A DNA stretch of 64,000 nt from Pantoea piersonii (lineage in GTDB: Bacteria; Pseudomonadota; Gammaproteobacteria; Enterobacterales; Enterobacteriaceae), in contig NZ_RARB01000004.1 in NCBI RefSeq assembly GCF_003612015.1, positions 1 to 64,000 of the forward strand, in the 5' to 3' direction. The notes beneath the pieces are model-generated. The model saw only the letters and a program-made list of their open reading frames with translations, was not told where the DNA came from and ran no database searches. Shown piece after piece: positions 44,915 to 53,083 of the stretch; the stretch's first letter is position 1; each line of letters opens with the position of its first letter. The position numbers and the translations under genes were made by a program.

Positions 44915-45865
44915 ATGTTTAAGTTGAAAGATGAACTCAGAAGAAGTGTGCAGTACTTCATTAAGAAGATGCCCTGGGCATACCAGGACCGCATTTACTA
45001 CTTCCATAAGTTCAGAAAATTGCCCAATCTGCGTCAGCCCAAAGTTTTCAACGAAAAGGTGCTGTATCGCAAATTCGTCTATGGCGACTACCAGATTTAC
45101 GGCCGCCTTTCAGACAAGTATTCGGTGCGCGACTATATCGCCGAAAAGATTGGCAACGAATACCTGATTCCGCTGGTGCACGAGACTACCGATCCGGCGT
45201 CGCTGAATAGCCTGCCATGCTGGAAGGGCACGGTGATCAAGCCGAATCACGCCTCCAATATGGTGGAGATTCTGCTGGAAGAGCCGGATGCGCTGCGCAA
45301 ACAGCAGATTATCAACAGCTGCTATAAGTGGCTGAAGACCGACTTCGCTAACGAGGCGCGCGAGATCCACTATCGCTATATCAAGCCGCGCATTCTGGTC
45401 GAGCAATATATCGGCGACGGCAAAACGGCGCCCATCGACTACAAGTTTCATATGTTCAACAAGCGCGACGGCCGCTTTGAATATGTGTTGCAGGTGATCT
45501 ACAACCGCTGCCAGCCGCAGCTGTCGATGAACTTCTACGTCAACAATCTGACCGAAGCTTTTCACAAGATTCGCGACACCGGCCTCGACGTGACGAAAAT
45601 CGCCGAGTCGCTGCAGCACGCGCTCGATCTGAGCAAGAAGCTGGCGAGTGATTTCGACTATGTGCGCGTTGACTGGTATATCCATGAGGGCCACATCTAC
45701 TTCGGCGAACTGACCTTTACCCCGGGCGCCGGTCTGGTGACAGGTCTGGATCGCGGGCTTAATCAGATGATGGGAGATATGTGGATTCAGGATCGCCGCG
45801 GCACGCAGAGACCGGGCGTTTCGGTGCAGGATGTTAATATTCCTGCGCTGTTGAAGAAAGTTTGA
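44915..45865 (+). CDS. TupA-like ATP-grasp protein
   Basis: A 316-residue protein of the TupA-like ATP-grasp family. The named relative, TupA of an alkaliphilic Bacillus, takes part in making teichuronopeptide, where amino acids join uronic acid sugars. The ATG at 44915 follows GAGGTC that overlaps the flippase stop codon. Readable motifs are FNEKVLYRKF near 45, the nucleotide-binding KPNHASNM at 109-116, DYKFHMFN near 187 and the magnesium-binding segment DWYIHEGHIYFGELTFTPG near 265. It probably joins an amino acid or similar group to a glycan carried by the flippase partner. The substrate is not known. A bidirectional terminator follows. Confidence 0.88.
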   Translation: MFKLKDELRRSVQYFIKKMPWAYQDRIYYFHKFRKLPNLRQPKVFNEKVLYRKFVYGDYQIYGRLSDKYSVRDYIAEKIGNEYLIPLVHETTDPASLNSLPCWKGTVIKPNHASNMVEILLEEPDALRKQQIINSCYKWLKTDFANEAREIHYRYIKPRILVEQYIGDGKTAPIDYKFHMFNKRDGRFEYVLQVIYNRCQPQLSMNFYVNNLTEAFHKIRDTGLDVTKIAESLQHALDLSKKLASDFDYVRVDWYIHEGHIYFGELTFTPGAGLVTGLDRGLNQMMGDMWIQDRRGTQRPGVSVQDVNIPALLKKV

Positions 45866-45880
45866 GTCACACAGCAAAAT

Positions 45881-45907
45881 AAAAAACCCCGCTTCGCGGG
45901 GTTTTTT
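45881..45907. terminator. Bidirectional terminator between the ATP-grasp gene and yjcB
   Basis: A CCCCGC/GCGGGG stem around TTC is flanked by six A on the left and six T on the right, giving a U tract in both directions. It ends both convergent transcripts. Confidence 0.93.
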
Positions 45908-45919
45908 ATTGGCTGGATA

Positions 45920-46201
45920 TTAAGGCATCGGCCAGTCGGGCGGCGTCTGGCTCATTACCTGGATAAAGGTGTCTTTGGTAACCAGCATAAAGTGCTGCAC
46001 GTTTTCCATGCTCAGCGAGATGCCCAGCAGACCCATAACAAACCAGCAGGTCATACCGAGACCGAGGCCGCCGCACATAAACGCCATCACATGATGGCTG
46101 CTCTGGCGGAATTTGATTTTAAGGGTGCTGGCAAAAAACATCATAATTGCGCTGAGCAGTTCCCAACGCATGACAATCAAGCTGGTGGTTATCGTCGCCA
46201 T
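45920..46201 (-). CDS. yjcB: Inner-membrane protein YjcB
   Basis: A 93-residue membrane protein of the same length as E. coli YjcB, with matching landmarks: the N-terminus MATITTSLIVMRWELLSAIM, a central TCWFVMGLLGISL helix and the C-terminus MSQTPPDWPMP. Two or three hydrophobic helices are visible. The function is unknown. In E. coli it lies directly after ssb. Here 6.7 kb of accessory DNA separates the two, which dates the insertion relative to the conserved order. A perfect CRP palindrome lies 110 bases upstream. Confidence 0.92.
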   Translation of the reverse strand: MATITTSLIVMRWELLSAIMMFFASTLKIKFRQSSHHVMAFMCGGLGLGMTCWFVMGLLGISLSMENVQHFMLVTKDTFIQVMSQTPPDWPMP

Positions 46202-46310
46202 CGACTTAAGCCTCTGAATCTAAGTGATTATCCCTGACAGTTACTGGACATCACCGGCGACGAAAAGCGAGGTCAGGGAAAGGCTTTCCGTCGTCAAAAA
46301 GAGTGTAATG

Positions 46311-46326
46311 TGTGACCTGAGTCACA
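46311..46326. promoter_or_regulatory. CRP binding site upstream of yjcB
   Basis: TGTGACCTGAGTCACA is a perfect TGTGA-N6-TCACA palindrome, 110 bases before the yjcB start and 142 bases past the soxS stop. Activation of yjcB by cAMP-CRP is the simplest reading. Confidence 0.8.
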
Positions 46327-46435
46327 TTATATCACTGGATTTGAATTTATGAACAAAATTTGTACCTGGTATGGTAGAGAAATTTTTATCGAAACGTCGA
46401 AGAGAAAACCGGGGCGTAAAGCGGGAAGGAAAAGA

Positions 46436-46460
46436 GAAAAGGTGCGCCCGTTAAGGGCGC
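46436..46460 (-). terminator. soxS terminator
   Basis: Read leftward, GCGCCC pairs with GGGCGC around TTAAC and is followed by a T-rich tract (CTTTTCTCTTTTCC). The stem is short, so strength is moderate. Confidence 0.6.
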
Positions 46461-46467
46461 CTGAGGC

Positions 46468-46893
46468 TTAGCAAATCGGGCAGCATTCGCCGGTGGTGCG
46501 CTGAGTAAAACTGGCCGCAGCTTCGCTACAGTCGAAGTTCACCCTACGCGGACGCTGGAGCGCCTGACGGCGCATAAAATGGCGATAGGCGGTCGGGGTC
46601 TGGGAAAACTGACGGCGGAACACGCGGGAAAAGGTCTGCTGCGAGTCATAGCCATACTGCATCGCGATATCAAATACCGGCCGTTGCGTCTGGCGCAGCG
46701 CTTCTGCCGCCAGCGTCAGGCGACGTTCGCGAATGTATCCACCCAGCGTCTGTTTCGTCACGGTACGGAACATACGCTGCAGGTGCCACTTTGAATAACC
46801 TGATTTAGCCGCCACTTCATCGATCGACAGCGACTTATCCAGGTTTTGATCGATCCAGTGCGTCAGGGAGTGAATGATCTCTTCTTGCATCAT
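46468..46893 (-). CDS. soxS: Superoxide response regulator SoxS with C-terminal extension
   Basis: AraC/XylS-type activator of the superoxide regulon. The first 106 residues match E. coli SoxS (107 residues), with both helix-turn-helix motifs (IDEVAAKSGYSKWHLQRMFR and FDIAMQYGYDSQQTFSRVFR). Here the frame continues for about 35 residues, ending SFTQRTTGECCPIC, with Cys122, Cys137, Cys138 and Cys141. AGGA lies seven bases before the ATG at 46893, and a second ATG follows immediately. Its promoter contains the SoxR box shared with divergent soxR. The extension is unusual and may be a C-terminal readthrough into former spacer or a functional tail. Confidence 0.93.
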   Translation of the reverse strand: MMQEEIIHSLTHWIDQNLDKSLSIDEVAAKSGYSKWHLQRMFRTVTKQTLGGYIRERRLTLAAEALRQTQRPVFDIAMQYGYDSQQTFSRVFRRQFSQTPTAYRHFMRRQALQRPRRVNFDCSEAAASFTQRTTGECCPIC

Positions 46894-46938
46894 AATCTCG
46901 TCCTTTAGTCCTGAGGGATTCGTTATTTAACGGAGGCG

Positions 46939-46969
46939 AGTATAATTCCTCAAGTTAACTTGAGGTAAA
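46939..46969 (-). promoter_or_regulatory. soxS promoter with SoxR box
   Basis: Read leftward, a -35 TTTACC (46969-46964) and a -10 TATACT (46944-46939) are separated by 19 bases, the overlong spacer typical of MerR-type control. The spacer is filled by the perfect 18-base palindrome CCTCAAGTTAACTTGAGG (46948-46965), identical to the E. coli SoxR operator as remembered. The soxR start lies 11 bases beyond. Confidence 0.95.
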
Positions 46970-46976
46970 GAGCCAG

Positions 46977-47462
46977 ATGAAAAAAGATCGCAACTACCCG
47001 AAACCGGTTTTAACGCCGGGCGAAGTCGCGCGCCGTAGCGGCGTGGCGGTCTCTGCGCTGCATTTCTATGAGAGCAAAGGGCTGATTTCCAGCACGCGCA
47101 ACGGTGGCAATCAGCGGCGTTACAGCCGTGACGTACTGCGGCGCGTCGCCATTATCAAGGTTGCTCAGCGCATCGGCATACCGCTCGCGACGGTCAGCGA
47201 CAGCCTGATGCATATTCCCGCCAACAAGCGTATGTCGACGCAGGAGTGGAACGCCCTGACGCAGCACTGGCGCGAGGAGCTGGATAAGCGCATTGAAACC
47301 CTGACGCGCCTGCGCAACGATCTCGACGGCTGTATCGGTTGCGGCTGTCTATCGATGCGCGACTGTCCGCTGCGCAATCCCGGCGACCGGCTGGCGCAGC
47401 AGGGCTCTGGCGCAGTGCTGCTTGATCCCGAACAGGATGAGAAAGGCGAGCCGCCGCGCTAA
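46977..47462 (+). CDS. soxR: Redox-sensing activator SoxR
   Basis: MerR-family sensor that activates soxS when its [2Fe-2S] cluster is oxidised by redox-cycling compounds. It has 161 residues (154 in E. coli). The N-terminal winged helix ([20 protein letters not shown]) is followed by a dimerisation helix and the cluster ligands Cys119, Cys122, Cys124 and Cys130 ([12 protein letters not shown]), at the same numbers as in E. coli. The start lies 11 bases from the operator, so the soxR message begins within or next to the SoxR box. It diverges from soxS. Confidence 0.97.
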   Translation: MKKDRNYPKPVLTPGEVARRSGVAVSALHFYESKGLISSTRNGGNQRRYSRDVLRRVAIIKVAQRIGIPLATVSDSLMHIPANKRMSTQEWNALTQHWREELDKRIETLTRLRNDLDGCIGCGCLSMRDCPLRNPGDRLAQQGSGAVLLDPEQDEKGEPPR

Positions 47463-47509
47463 AGATGCTGGAAGCTATACTTGCCTGAGACGCATAACAG
47501 GAGTGCTCT

Positions 47510-48175
47510 ATGATTACCGTCCATCATCTTGAGCGGTCGCGCTCGCACCGCGTGCTGTGGCTGCTGGAAGAGCTGGAAGTGCCTTACCAAATCAAACGCT
47601 ATCAGCGCGAGGCATCGATGCTGGCGCCGGAAGCCCTGAAAAAAGTGCATCCGCTGGGCAAGTCGCCGGTGATTACCGACGGTAATCAGGTGATTGCCGA
47701 ATCGGGCGCCATTCTCTCTTATCTGGAAGGCAAATATGACAGCGAGCAGCGGCTGGCGCCCACCGATGAGCAGGCGCGTCTGCAGGCAACCTACTGGCTG
47801 CACTACGCCGAAGGCTCGCTGATGCCGCTGTTGCTGATGAAGCTGGTATTCGGCCGTCTGGGGCAGGCGCCGGTGCCCTGGCTGCTGCGTCCGGCGGGCG
47901 CGGCGCTGGGCAAAGGTATTCAGAAAGCCTGGCTTGATAAGCAGCTGGTGCCGCATCGCCAGATGATTGAGCAGCATCTGGCTGCTCACCCCTGGTTTGC
48001 CGGCAAGCGCTTCAGCATTGCCGATATCCAGATGAGTTTTCCGCTGCTGGCGATGCAGTCGCGTGGCGGCCTGGCCGATATGCCCGCCACGGCAGCATGG
48101 CTGGCTACCGTTCAGCAGCGCGCCGCCTGGCAGCGCGCCATCCAGCAGGGCGGCGAAGTGCTGCCGGGCGGCTGA
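47510..48175 (+). CDS. Glutathione S-transferase
   Basis: A 221-residue soluble enzyme with an N-terminal thioredoxin-like domain and a C-terminal all-helical domain. HHLERSRSHRVLWLLEELEV contains the likely catalytic Ser. GKSPVITDGNQVIAESGAIL forms the glutathione-binding Pro and Glu-Ser region. The C-terminal helical half includes AGKRFSIADIQMSFPLLAMQ. It starts 48 bases after soxR on the same strand with AGGAG upstream. Linkage to soxRS suggests a role in oxidative or electrophile detoxification, which is inference. The substrate is unknown. Confidence 0.9.
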   Translation: MITVHHLERSRSHRVLWLLEELEVPYQIKRYQREASMLAPEALKKVHPLGKSPVITDGNQVIAESGAILSYLEGKYDSEQRLAPTDEQARLQATYWLHYAEGSLMPLLLMKLVFGRLGQAPVPWLLRPAGAALGKGIQKAWLDKQLVPHRQMIEQHLAAHPWFAGKRFSIADIQMSFPLLAMQSRGGLADMPATAAWLATVQQRAAWQRAIQQGGEVLPGG

Positions 48176-48374
48176 ACAGTGGAAAACGCCAGAAATATCA
48201 AAACGTAGCGCGGCGTCTGCCTTGATGCCGCCGTCGCACACGCCTTCGGGAACCGCCGCAAGCGCTCTGCTTTATCCTGAATTAAGGCGAGGAAGCGGTT
48301 GAAAATCGGCTGCCAAACGCCGGATAATCCCCTGCCTTTTTATCTGGCCGCATAGCGGACAGTTATTCGCCGCG

Positions 48375-48390
48375 AAGTAAACGTTTGCCT
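48375..48390. promoter_or_regulatory. Candidate PurR operator upstream of ghxP
   Basis: AAGTAAACGTTTGCCT matches 13 of 16 positions of the PurR consensus ACGCAAACGTTTGCGT, including the whole AAACGTTTGC core. It lies 98 bases before the ghxP start. The rest of the 312-base gap (48176-48487) shows no gene or clear structure. Confidence 0.65.
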
Positions 48391-48487
48391 GCCGCCTGTG
48401 GCGCCTTTGCGCCAGGGTGACAACCAGGGATCTTGCGGGCAACGACGCAGGGCTTTTTACACAACAAAAATTTCTTGAGGCTCAACT

Positions 48488-49837
48488 ATGTCATACGAAT
48501 CACGCTCGTCCGCTGGCAAGCTGGACGCCTGGTTCTCTGTTTCTGCACGCGGCAGCAGCATCCGGCAGGAAATCCTGGCGGGACTGACCACCTTCCTGGC
48601 GATGGTCTATTCGGTGATCGTGGTGCCCGGCATGCTCGGCAAGGCGGGCTTTTCGCCCACCGCCGTTTTTGTCGCCACCTGCCTGGTCGCCAGCGTCGGC
48701 TCTATCGTCATGGGGCTGTGGGCCAACCTGCCGCTGGCGATTGGCTGCGCCATCTCACTGACCGCCTTTACCGCATTCAGCCTGGTGCTCGGCCAGCACA
48801 TCAGCGTGCCGGTGGCGCTTGGCGCGGTCTTCCTGATGGGGCTGCTGTTCACCTTGATCTCCGTAACCGGCATCCGCGCCTGGATTCTGCGTAATCTCCC
48901 GATGGGCGTGGCCCACGGCACCGGCGTGGGGATCGGCCTGTTCCTGCTGCTGATCGCCGCTGACGGCATCGGACTGGTGGTGAAGAACCCTGCACCAGGC
49001 ATGCCGGTGGCGCTGGGCCACTTCACCTCGTTTCCGGTGATGATGTCGCTGCTGGGTCTGGCGGCGATTTTCGGGCTGGAGAAGCGTCGAGTGCCGGGCG
49101 GCATCCTGCTTACCATTATCGCTATCTCGATTCTCGGCCTGATCTTCGATCCCGCAGTAAAATTCCAGGGTCTGTTCGCCTTGCCGAGCCTGCGCGACAG
49201 TCAGGGGCAGTCGCTGCTCTTCAGCCTCGACATTATGGGCGCGCTACAGCCGATGGTGCTGCCGAGCGTGCTGGCGCTGGTCATGACGGCGGTGTTTGAC
49301 GCGACCGGCACCATCCGTGCGGTCGCTGGACAGGCGAACCTGCTGGATGAGAAGGGGCAGATCATTAACGGCGGGCGCGCGCTGACCACAGACTCCGTCA
49401 GCAGCCTCTTTGCCGGTCTGGTCGGCGCATCGCCAGCGGCGGTCTATATTGAATCCGCAGCCGGCACCGCGGCAGGCGGTAAAACCGGACTGACGGCGAT
49501 TGTGGTCGGCTTGCTGTTTCTGGTTATTCTGTTTATGTCGCCGCTGGCCTGGCTGGTGCCCGCCTATGCGACCGCGCCTGCGCTAATGTATGTCGGCCTG
49601 CTGATGCTCAGCAACGTGGCGAAAATCGACTTCGGCGACTTTGTGGATGCGATGTCCGGGCTGTTGACCGCGGTGTTTATCGTGCTGACCTGCAATATCG
49701 TCACCGGCATCATGCTCGGTTTCGCCACGCTGGTAGTGGGGCGCCTGTTCGCCGGAGAGTGGCGCAAGCTGAACCTCGGCACCGTCGTGATTGCCGCCGC
49801 GCTGGTGATTTTTTACGCTGGCGGCTGGGCGATCTAA
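48488..49837 (+). CDS. ghxP: Guanine/hypoxanthine permease
   Basis: Proton-driven purine permease of the AzgA/NCS2 type, 449 residues, the same length as E. coli GhxP (YjcD). Twelve or more hydrophobic segments are present. Highly conserved stretches include [40 protein letters not shown] (with the substrate-site Asp) and [26 protein letters not shown] precedes the ATG. A PurR-like box upstream suggests repression when purines are plentiful, consistent with a salvage transporter. A hairpin directly follows the stop. Confidence 0.95.
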   Translation: MSYESRSSAGKLDAWFSVSARGSSIRQEILAGLTTFLAMVYSVIVVPGMLGKAGFSPTAVFVATCLVASVGSIVMGLWANLPLAIGCAISLTAFTAFSLVLGQHISVPVALGAVFLMGLLFTLISVTGIRAWILRNLPMGVAHGTGVGIGLFLLLIAADGIGLVVKNPAPGMPVALGHFTSFPVMMSLLGLAAIFGLEKRRVPGGILLTIIAISILGLIFDPAVKFQGLFALPSLRDSQGQSLLFSLDIMGALQPMVLPSVLALVMTAVFDATGTIRAVAGQANLLDEKGQIINGGRALTTDSVSSLFAGLVGASPAAVYIESAAGTAAGGKTGLTAIVVGLLFLVILFMSPLAWLVPAYATAPALMYVGLLMLSNVAKIDFGDFVDAMSGLLTAVFIVLTCNIVTGIMLGFATLVVGRLFAGEWRKLNLGTVVIAAALVIFYAGGWAI

Positions 49838-49845
49838 CTGCTAAA

Positions 49846-49877
49846 CCGGGCGAGCGCCGTCTCGTCCGGAACTTTTT
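49846..49877 (+). terminator. ghxP terminator
   Basis: CCGGGCGAG pairs with CTCGTCCGG, with one G-U pair, around CGCCGT. AAC and then TTTTT follow. It begins nine bases after the ghxP stop. Confidence 0.65.
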
Positions 49878-49987
49878 CCTGAATTTCTGCCGCGCCGCAC
49901 GTGTGACTTGTCATTCTCTGCGCACTTTGCTTTACACTTTAGCGCTCACAACATTTTTTCTGACTTTACGATTCGCCTAAGGAAAGC

Positions 49988-51637
49988 ATGGAAATCTTTT
50001 TTACTATTCTCATCATGACGCTGGTGGTATCGCTCTCGGGGGTGGCCGCGCGCATATTGCCGTTCCAGATCCCGCTGCCGCTGGTGCAAATACTCGCCGG
50101 GGCGCTGCTCGCCTGGCCGACCTTCGGCCTGCATGTCGATTTCGACCCTGAACTTTTCCTTGTGCTGTTTATTCCGCCGCTGCTGTTTGCCGATGGCTGG
50201 AAGACACCGATCAGCGAATTCCTGCATCATGGCCGGGAAATTATCGGCCTGGCGCTGGTGCTGGTGCTGATTACCGTGGTCGGCATCGGTTATCTCATCT
50301 ACTGGATGGTGCCGGGTATCCCGCTGATCCCCGCCTTCGCGCTGGCAGCCGTGCTGTCGCCGACGGACGCCGTGGCGCTCTCCGGCATTGTCGGCGAGGG
50401 ACGTATCCCGAAAAAAATCATGTCGATCGTGCAGGGCGAAGCGCTGATGAACGACGCATCCGGCCTGGTTTCACTGAAGTTTGCCGTTGCGGTCGCGATG
50501 GGCACCATGGTGTTTACCTGGGGCGGCGCCAGCATCGAGTTTCTTAAGGTGGCAATCGGCGGTCTGATTGCGGGCGTTGCGGTGTGCTGGCTCTACGGGA
50601 AATCGCTGCGTCTGCTGAGCCGCTGGAGCGGCGACGATCCGGCGACGCAAACCGTGCTGCTGCTGCTGCTGCCGTTCGCCTCTTACCTTATCGCCGAACA
50701 CCTCGGTGTCTCCGGCATTCTGGCGGCGGTCGCGGCGGGCATGACGATTACCCGATCCGGCATTATCCGTCAGGCGCCGCTGGCGATGCGCCTGCGCGCC
50801 AACAGCGTCTGGCAGATGCTGGAATTCGTGTTCAACGGCATGGTGTTCCTGATGCTCGGCCTGCAGCTGCCGGACATTATCGGCACCTCGATTGACGCCG
50901 CTAACGCCGATCCCAACGTCGAGCTCTGGATGCTGTTTACCGACATTATCCTGGTCTACGGTGCGCTGATGGTGGTGCGTTTTGGCTGGCTCTGGATTAT
51001 GCAGCGTCTCAGCAAGCGCGTGCTGAAGAAAAAGCCGATGGAGTTCGCCAACTACTCGCTGCGCGAGCTGCTTATCGCCTCTTTCGCCGGCGTGCGCGGC
51101 GCGATTACGCTGGCGGGCGTGCTCTCTATTCCGCTGTTTCTCACTAACGGCCAGCCTTTCCCGGCGCGCTATGAGCTGGTGTTTATCGCCACCGGCGTGA
51201 TCCTGTTTTCGCTGCTGGTGGGCGTGGTGGTGCTGCCGCTGCTGCTGCGCGGCGTGGACGGCATCGATAAAGCCGGGCATCGTCGCGAGCTGCAAAATGC
51301 CCGCGCGGTAATGGCGAGCGTGGCGATCGAAAGCCTGCATAAAATGGAAGCGCGGCTGGAGAACGACACCGAAGAGAACATCGATCCCGAGCTGCTTAAA
51401 GAGGTAAGCCTGCGCGTGATCGGCAACCTGCGGCGCCGTGCTGACGGCAAGAGCGATCTGGAGCAGGCGCTGTTCGCCGAGAATCTGGAGCGTCGCTTCC
51501 GTCTGACCGCGCTGCGCGCCGAACGCGCCGAGGTCTATCATCTGCGCGCGACCCAGCAGATTTCCAGTGAGAGCATGCAGCGGCTGCTGCGCGATCTCGA
51601 CCTGCTGGAAGCGCTGCTGATCGAAAAAGAAGAGTAA
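49988..51637 (+). CDS. yjcE: CPA1-family sodium/proton antiporter YjcE
   Basis: A 549-residue inner-membrane antiporter, identical in length to E. coli YjcE. Family hallmarks are PPLLFADGWKTP, the ion-binding Asp region LSPTDAVALSGIV, the Asp in GEALMNDASGLVSLKFA, and FAGVRGAITLAGVLSIPLFL. About 12 helices are followed by a cytosolic helical tail rich in charged residues (from about 420). AAGGAAAGC precedes the ATG. It is convergent with the LysR gene, with only 14 bases between stop codons. The cation transported is inferred from family. Confidence 0.92.
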   Translation: MEIFFTILIMTLVVSLSGVAARILPFQIPLPLVQILAGALLAWPTFGLHVDFDPELFLVLFIPPLLFADGWKTPISEFLHHGREIIGLALVLVLITVVGIGYLIYWMVPGIPLIPAFALAAVLSPTDAVALSGIVGEGRIPKKIMSIVQGEALMNDASGLVSLKFAVAVAMGTMVFTWGGASIEFLKVAIGGLIAGVAVCWLYGKSLRLLSRWSGDDPATQTVLLLLLPFASYLIAEHLGVSGILAAVAAGMTITRSGIIRQAPLAMRLRANSVWQMLEFVFNGMVFLMLGLQLPDIIGTSIDAANADPNVELWMLFTDIILVYGALMVVRFGWLWIMQRLSKRVLKKKPMEFANYSLRELLIASFAGVRGAITLAGVLSIPLFLTNGQPFPARYELVFIATGVILFSLLVGVVVLPLLLRGVDGIDKAGHRRELQNARAVMASVAIESLHKMEARLENDTEENIDPELLKEVSLRVIGNLRRRADGKSDLEQALFAENLERRFRLTALRAERAEVYHLRATQQISSESMQRLLRDLDLLEALLIEKEE

Positions 51638-51642
51638 GCCGC

Positions 51643-51672
51643 GCGCCGCGCCTAAACTGACAGGCGCGGCGC
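51643..51672. terminator. Shared hairpin between yjcE and the LysR gene
   Basis: GCGCCGCGCC and its perfect complement GGCGCGGCGC flank a ten-base loop. The stem covers the last codons and stop of the LysR gene. Coding and terminator functions overlap. No T run is present. Confidence 0.5.
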
Positions 51673-52554
51673 TTCATCCGGCCAGTGTTCGCGACAGCAG
51701 GCGATCCAGGCCTGCGCGCTGCGCGACAGATAGCTTCCCTCCCGCCAGATCAATCCCAGACTCCACTTCAGATCCGACTCCAGCGGCAGCCACAGCAGCG
51801 ACTGCTTATCCAGCCGCTGACAGATCGGCTCCGGCAGAATCGCCAGCCCCATCTCCGCCTGCACCATCGCCGCAAGAAAATCCCACTGTCCGCTGCGCAC
51901 CGCGATATGCGGCGTGACGCCCAGTCGCTGAAATGCCTTCATCAGCTGACGGTTCAGAGAGAACTCTTCGTTGAAGATCAGCAGCGGATGCGACGCCAGC
52001 TCCGTCAGTCCGATATGGCTGCGGTTGAGCCAGACGGGCTGACGCGGCACCAGCACGCAGAGAGGATGATGCATCAGCGGCAGCGTATTAAGCGGCAGAT
52101 CGGGATCGACCGGCAGGGCGGTCAGCGCGATATCCAGACTGCCCGCCAGCACCGCCTGCTGCACCGTCAGCCCGCCAAACTCAGAAATTTTCAGCTCTAC
52201 GCCGGGATAGCGGCGGCGAAACGCCGAGATCGACCCGGCGATCTGCATGCCGACCATCGGCGGAATGCCGAGGCGCAGCTCGCCGGTTTTTAGCTGGTTA
52301 ATATCGCCGATCTCCGCCTCCAGCTGATGAAACTCCTGCAAAATCGCCAGGCCGCGCTGGTAGACTGCCTGGCCGCTGTCGGTAAGATGCAGCTTGCGGC
52401 CGTCGCGCAGCAGCAGCGTGCAGCCCAGCTCCTCTTCCAGCTGGCGCAGCATTTTGCTGATGGTGGGCTGCGTAACGTAGAGCTTCTCGGCGGCGCGGGT
52501 AAAACTCTGCTGGCGCACCACCTCGGTGAAGTAGCGTAAAGCGCGAACGTCCAT
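51652..52554 (-). CDS. LysR-family regulator (CidR-like)
   Basis: A 300-residue LysR-type regulator. The helix-turn-helix is near residues 18-37 (SFTRAAEKLYVTQPTISKML), followed by a periplasmic-binding-like effector domain with LRLGIPPMVGMQIAGSISAF. It diverges from the LrgA/LrgB pair with about 100 bases between start codons, the arrangement seen for CidR and cidAB in other bacteria, so it probably controls that pair. AGGGAA precedes the ATG. The effector cannot be read. In Bacillus-type systems it is acetate or pyruvate related. Confidence 0.88.
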   Translation of the reverse strand: MDVRALRYFTEVVRQQSFTRAAEKLYVTQPTISKMLRQLEEELGCTLLLRDGRKLHLTDSGQAVYQRGLAILQEFHQLEAEIGDINQLKTGELRLGIPPMVGMQIAGSISAFRRRYPGVELKISEFGGLTVQQAVLAGSLDIALTALPVDPDLPLNTLPLMHHPLCVLVPRQPVWLNRSHIGLTELASHPLLIFNEEFSLNRQLMKAFQRLGVTPHIAVRSGQWDFLAAMVQAEMGLAILPEPICQRLDKQSLLWLPLESDLKWSLGLIWREGSYLSRSAQAWIACCREHWPDEAPRLSV

Positions 52555-52657
52555 AACTATTCCCTTTTGGCATGACTGGAATGATTTTAATTCATTTTTT
52601 TCACCTTCTGTTGCGGATTTATACTAAGCGCCGGATTGCATTAGAGGAGAGAAGAAA

Positions 52658-53083
52658 ATGGCGTTAGCGCTCAGCCCGCAAAGAACGGGCAGGCTGCAAC
52701 GACTCTGGTTGCCGCTACAGCTGCTGCTGTATGTGGGCATGTTTATCGCCTGCGATCGCCTGGTGAGCTGGCTGCACCTGCCGCTGCCCGCCAATATCGT
52801 CGGTATGCTGCTGCTGCTGGCGCTTATCGTCACGCGCGTGCTGCCGCTGCGCTGGGTGAAAGCGGGTTCGCGCTGGCTGCTGGCGGAGATGCTGCTGTTT
52901 TTTATTCCGGCGGTAGTCGCGGTGGTGAACTACGGCGATCTGCTGCGCGTCGACGGCTGGCGTATCTGCGTGGTGATCGCGCTGAGCACTTTGCTGGTGC
53001 TGGCTTCCACTGCGCTGGTGGTCGATCGTCTCTATCGCTATGAAGTGGCGCGCGCGGCGCGCAGGCAGCAACGCGATGCGTGA
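52658..53083 (+). CDS. CidA/LrgA-family holin-like protein
   Basis: A 141-residue membrane protein with four hydrophobic segments and the CidA/LrgA core LHLPLPANIVGMLLLLALIV, followed by AEMLLFFIPAVVAVVNYGDL. Members were first linked to murein hydrolase export and cell lysis. Later work points to export of small carboxylates or handling of overflow metabolites. GGAGAG precedes the ATG. The last eight bases overlap the start of the LrgB gene, so the two are translationally coupled. The E. coli counterpart would be YohJ-like. Confidence 0.88.
   Translation: MALALSPQRTGRLQRLWLPLQLLLYVGMFIACDRLVSWLHLPLPANIVGMLLLLALIVTRVLPLRWVKAGSRWLLAEMLLFFIPAVVAVVNYGDLLRVDGWRICVVIALSTLLVLASTALVVDRLYRYEVARAARRQQRDA

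Noticed and set aside
47459-48241. Leftward 260-codon frame
   Set aside because: Antisense to the glutathione S-transferase gene, which has clear family motifs and a ribosome site.
50471-51541. Leftward 356-codon frame
   Set aside because: Antisense to yjcE. His/Gln/Arg-rich composition is typical of a shadow frame.
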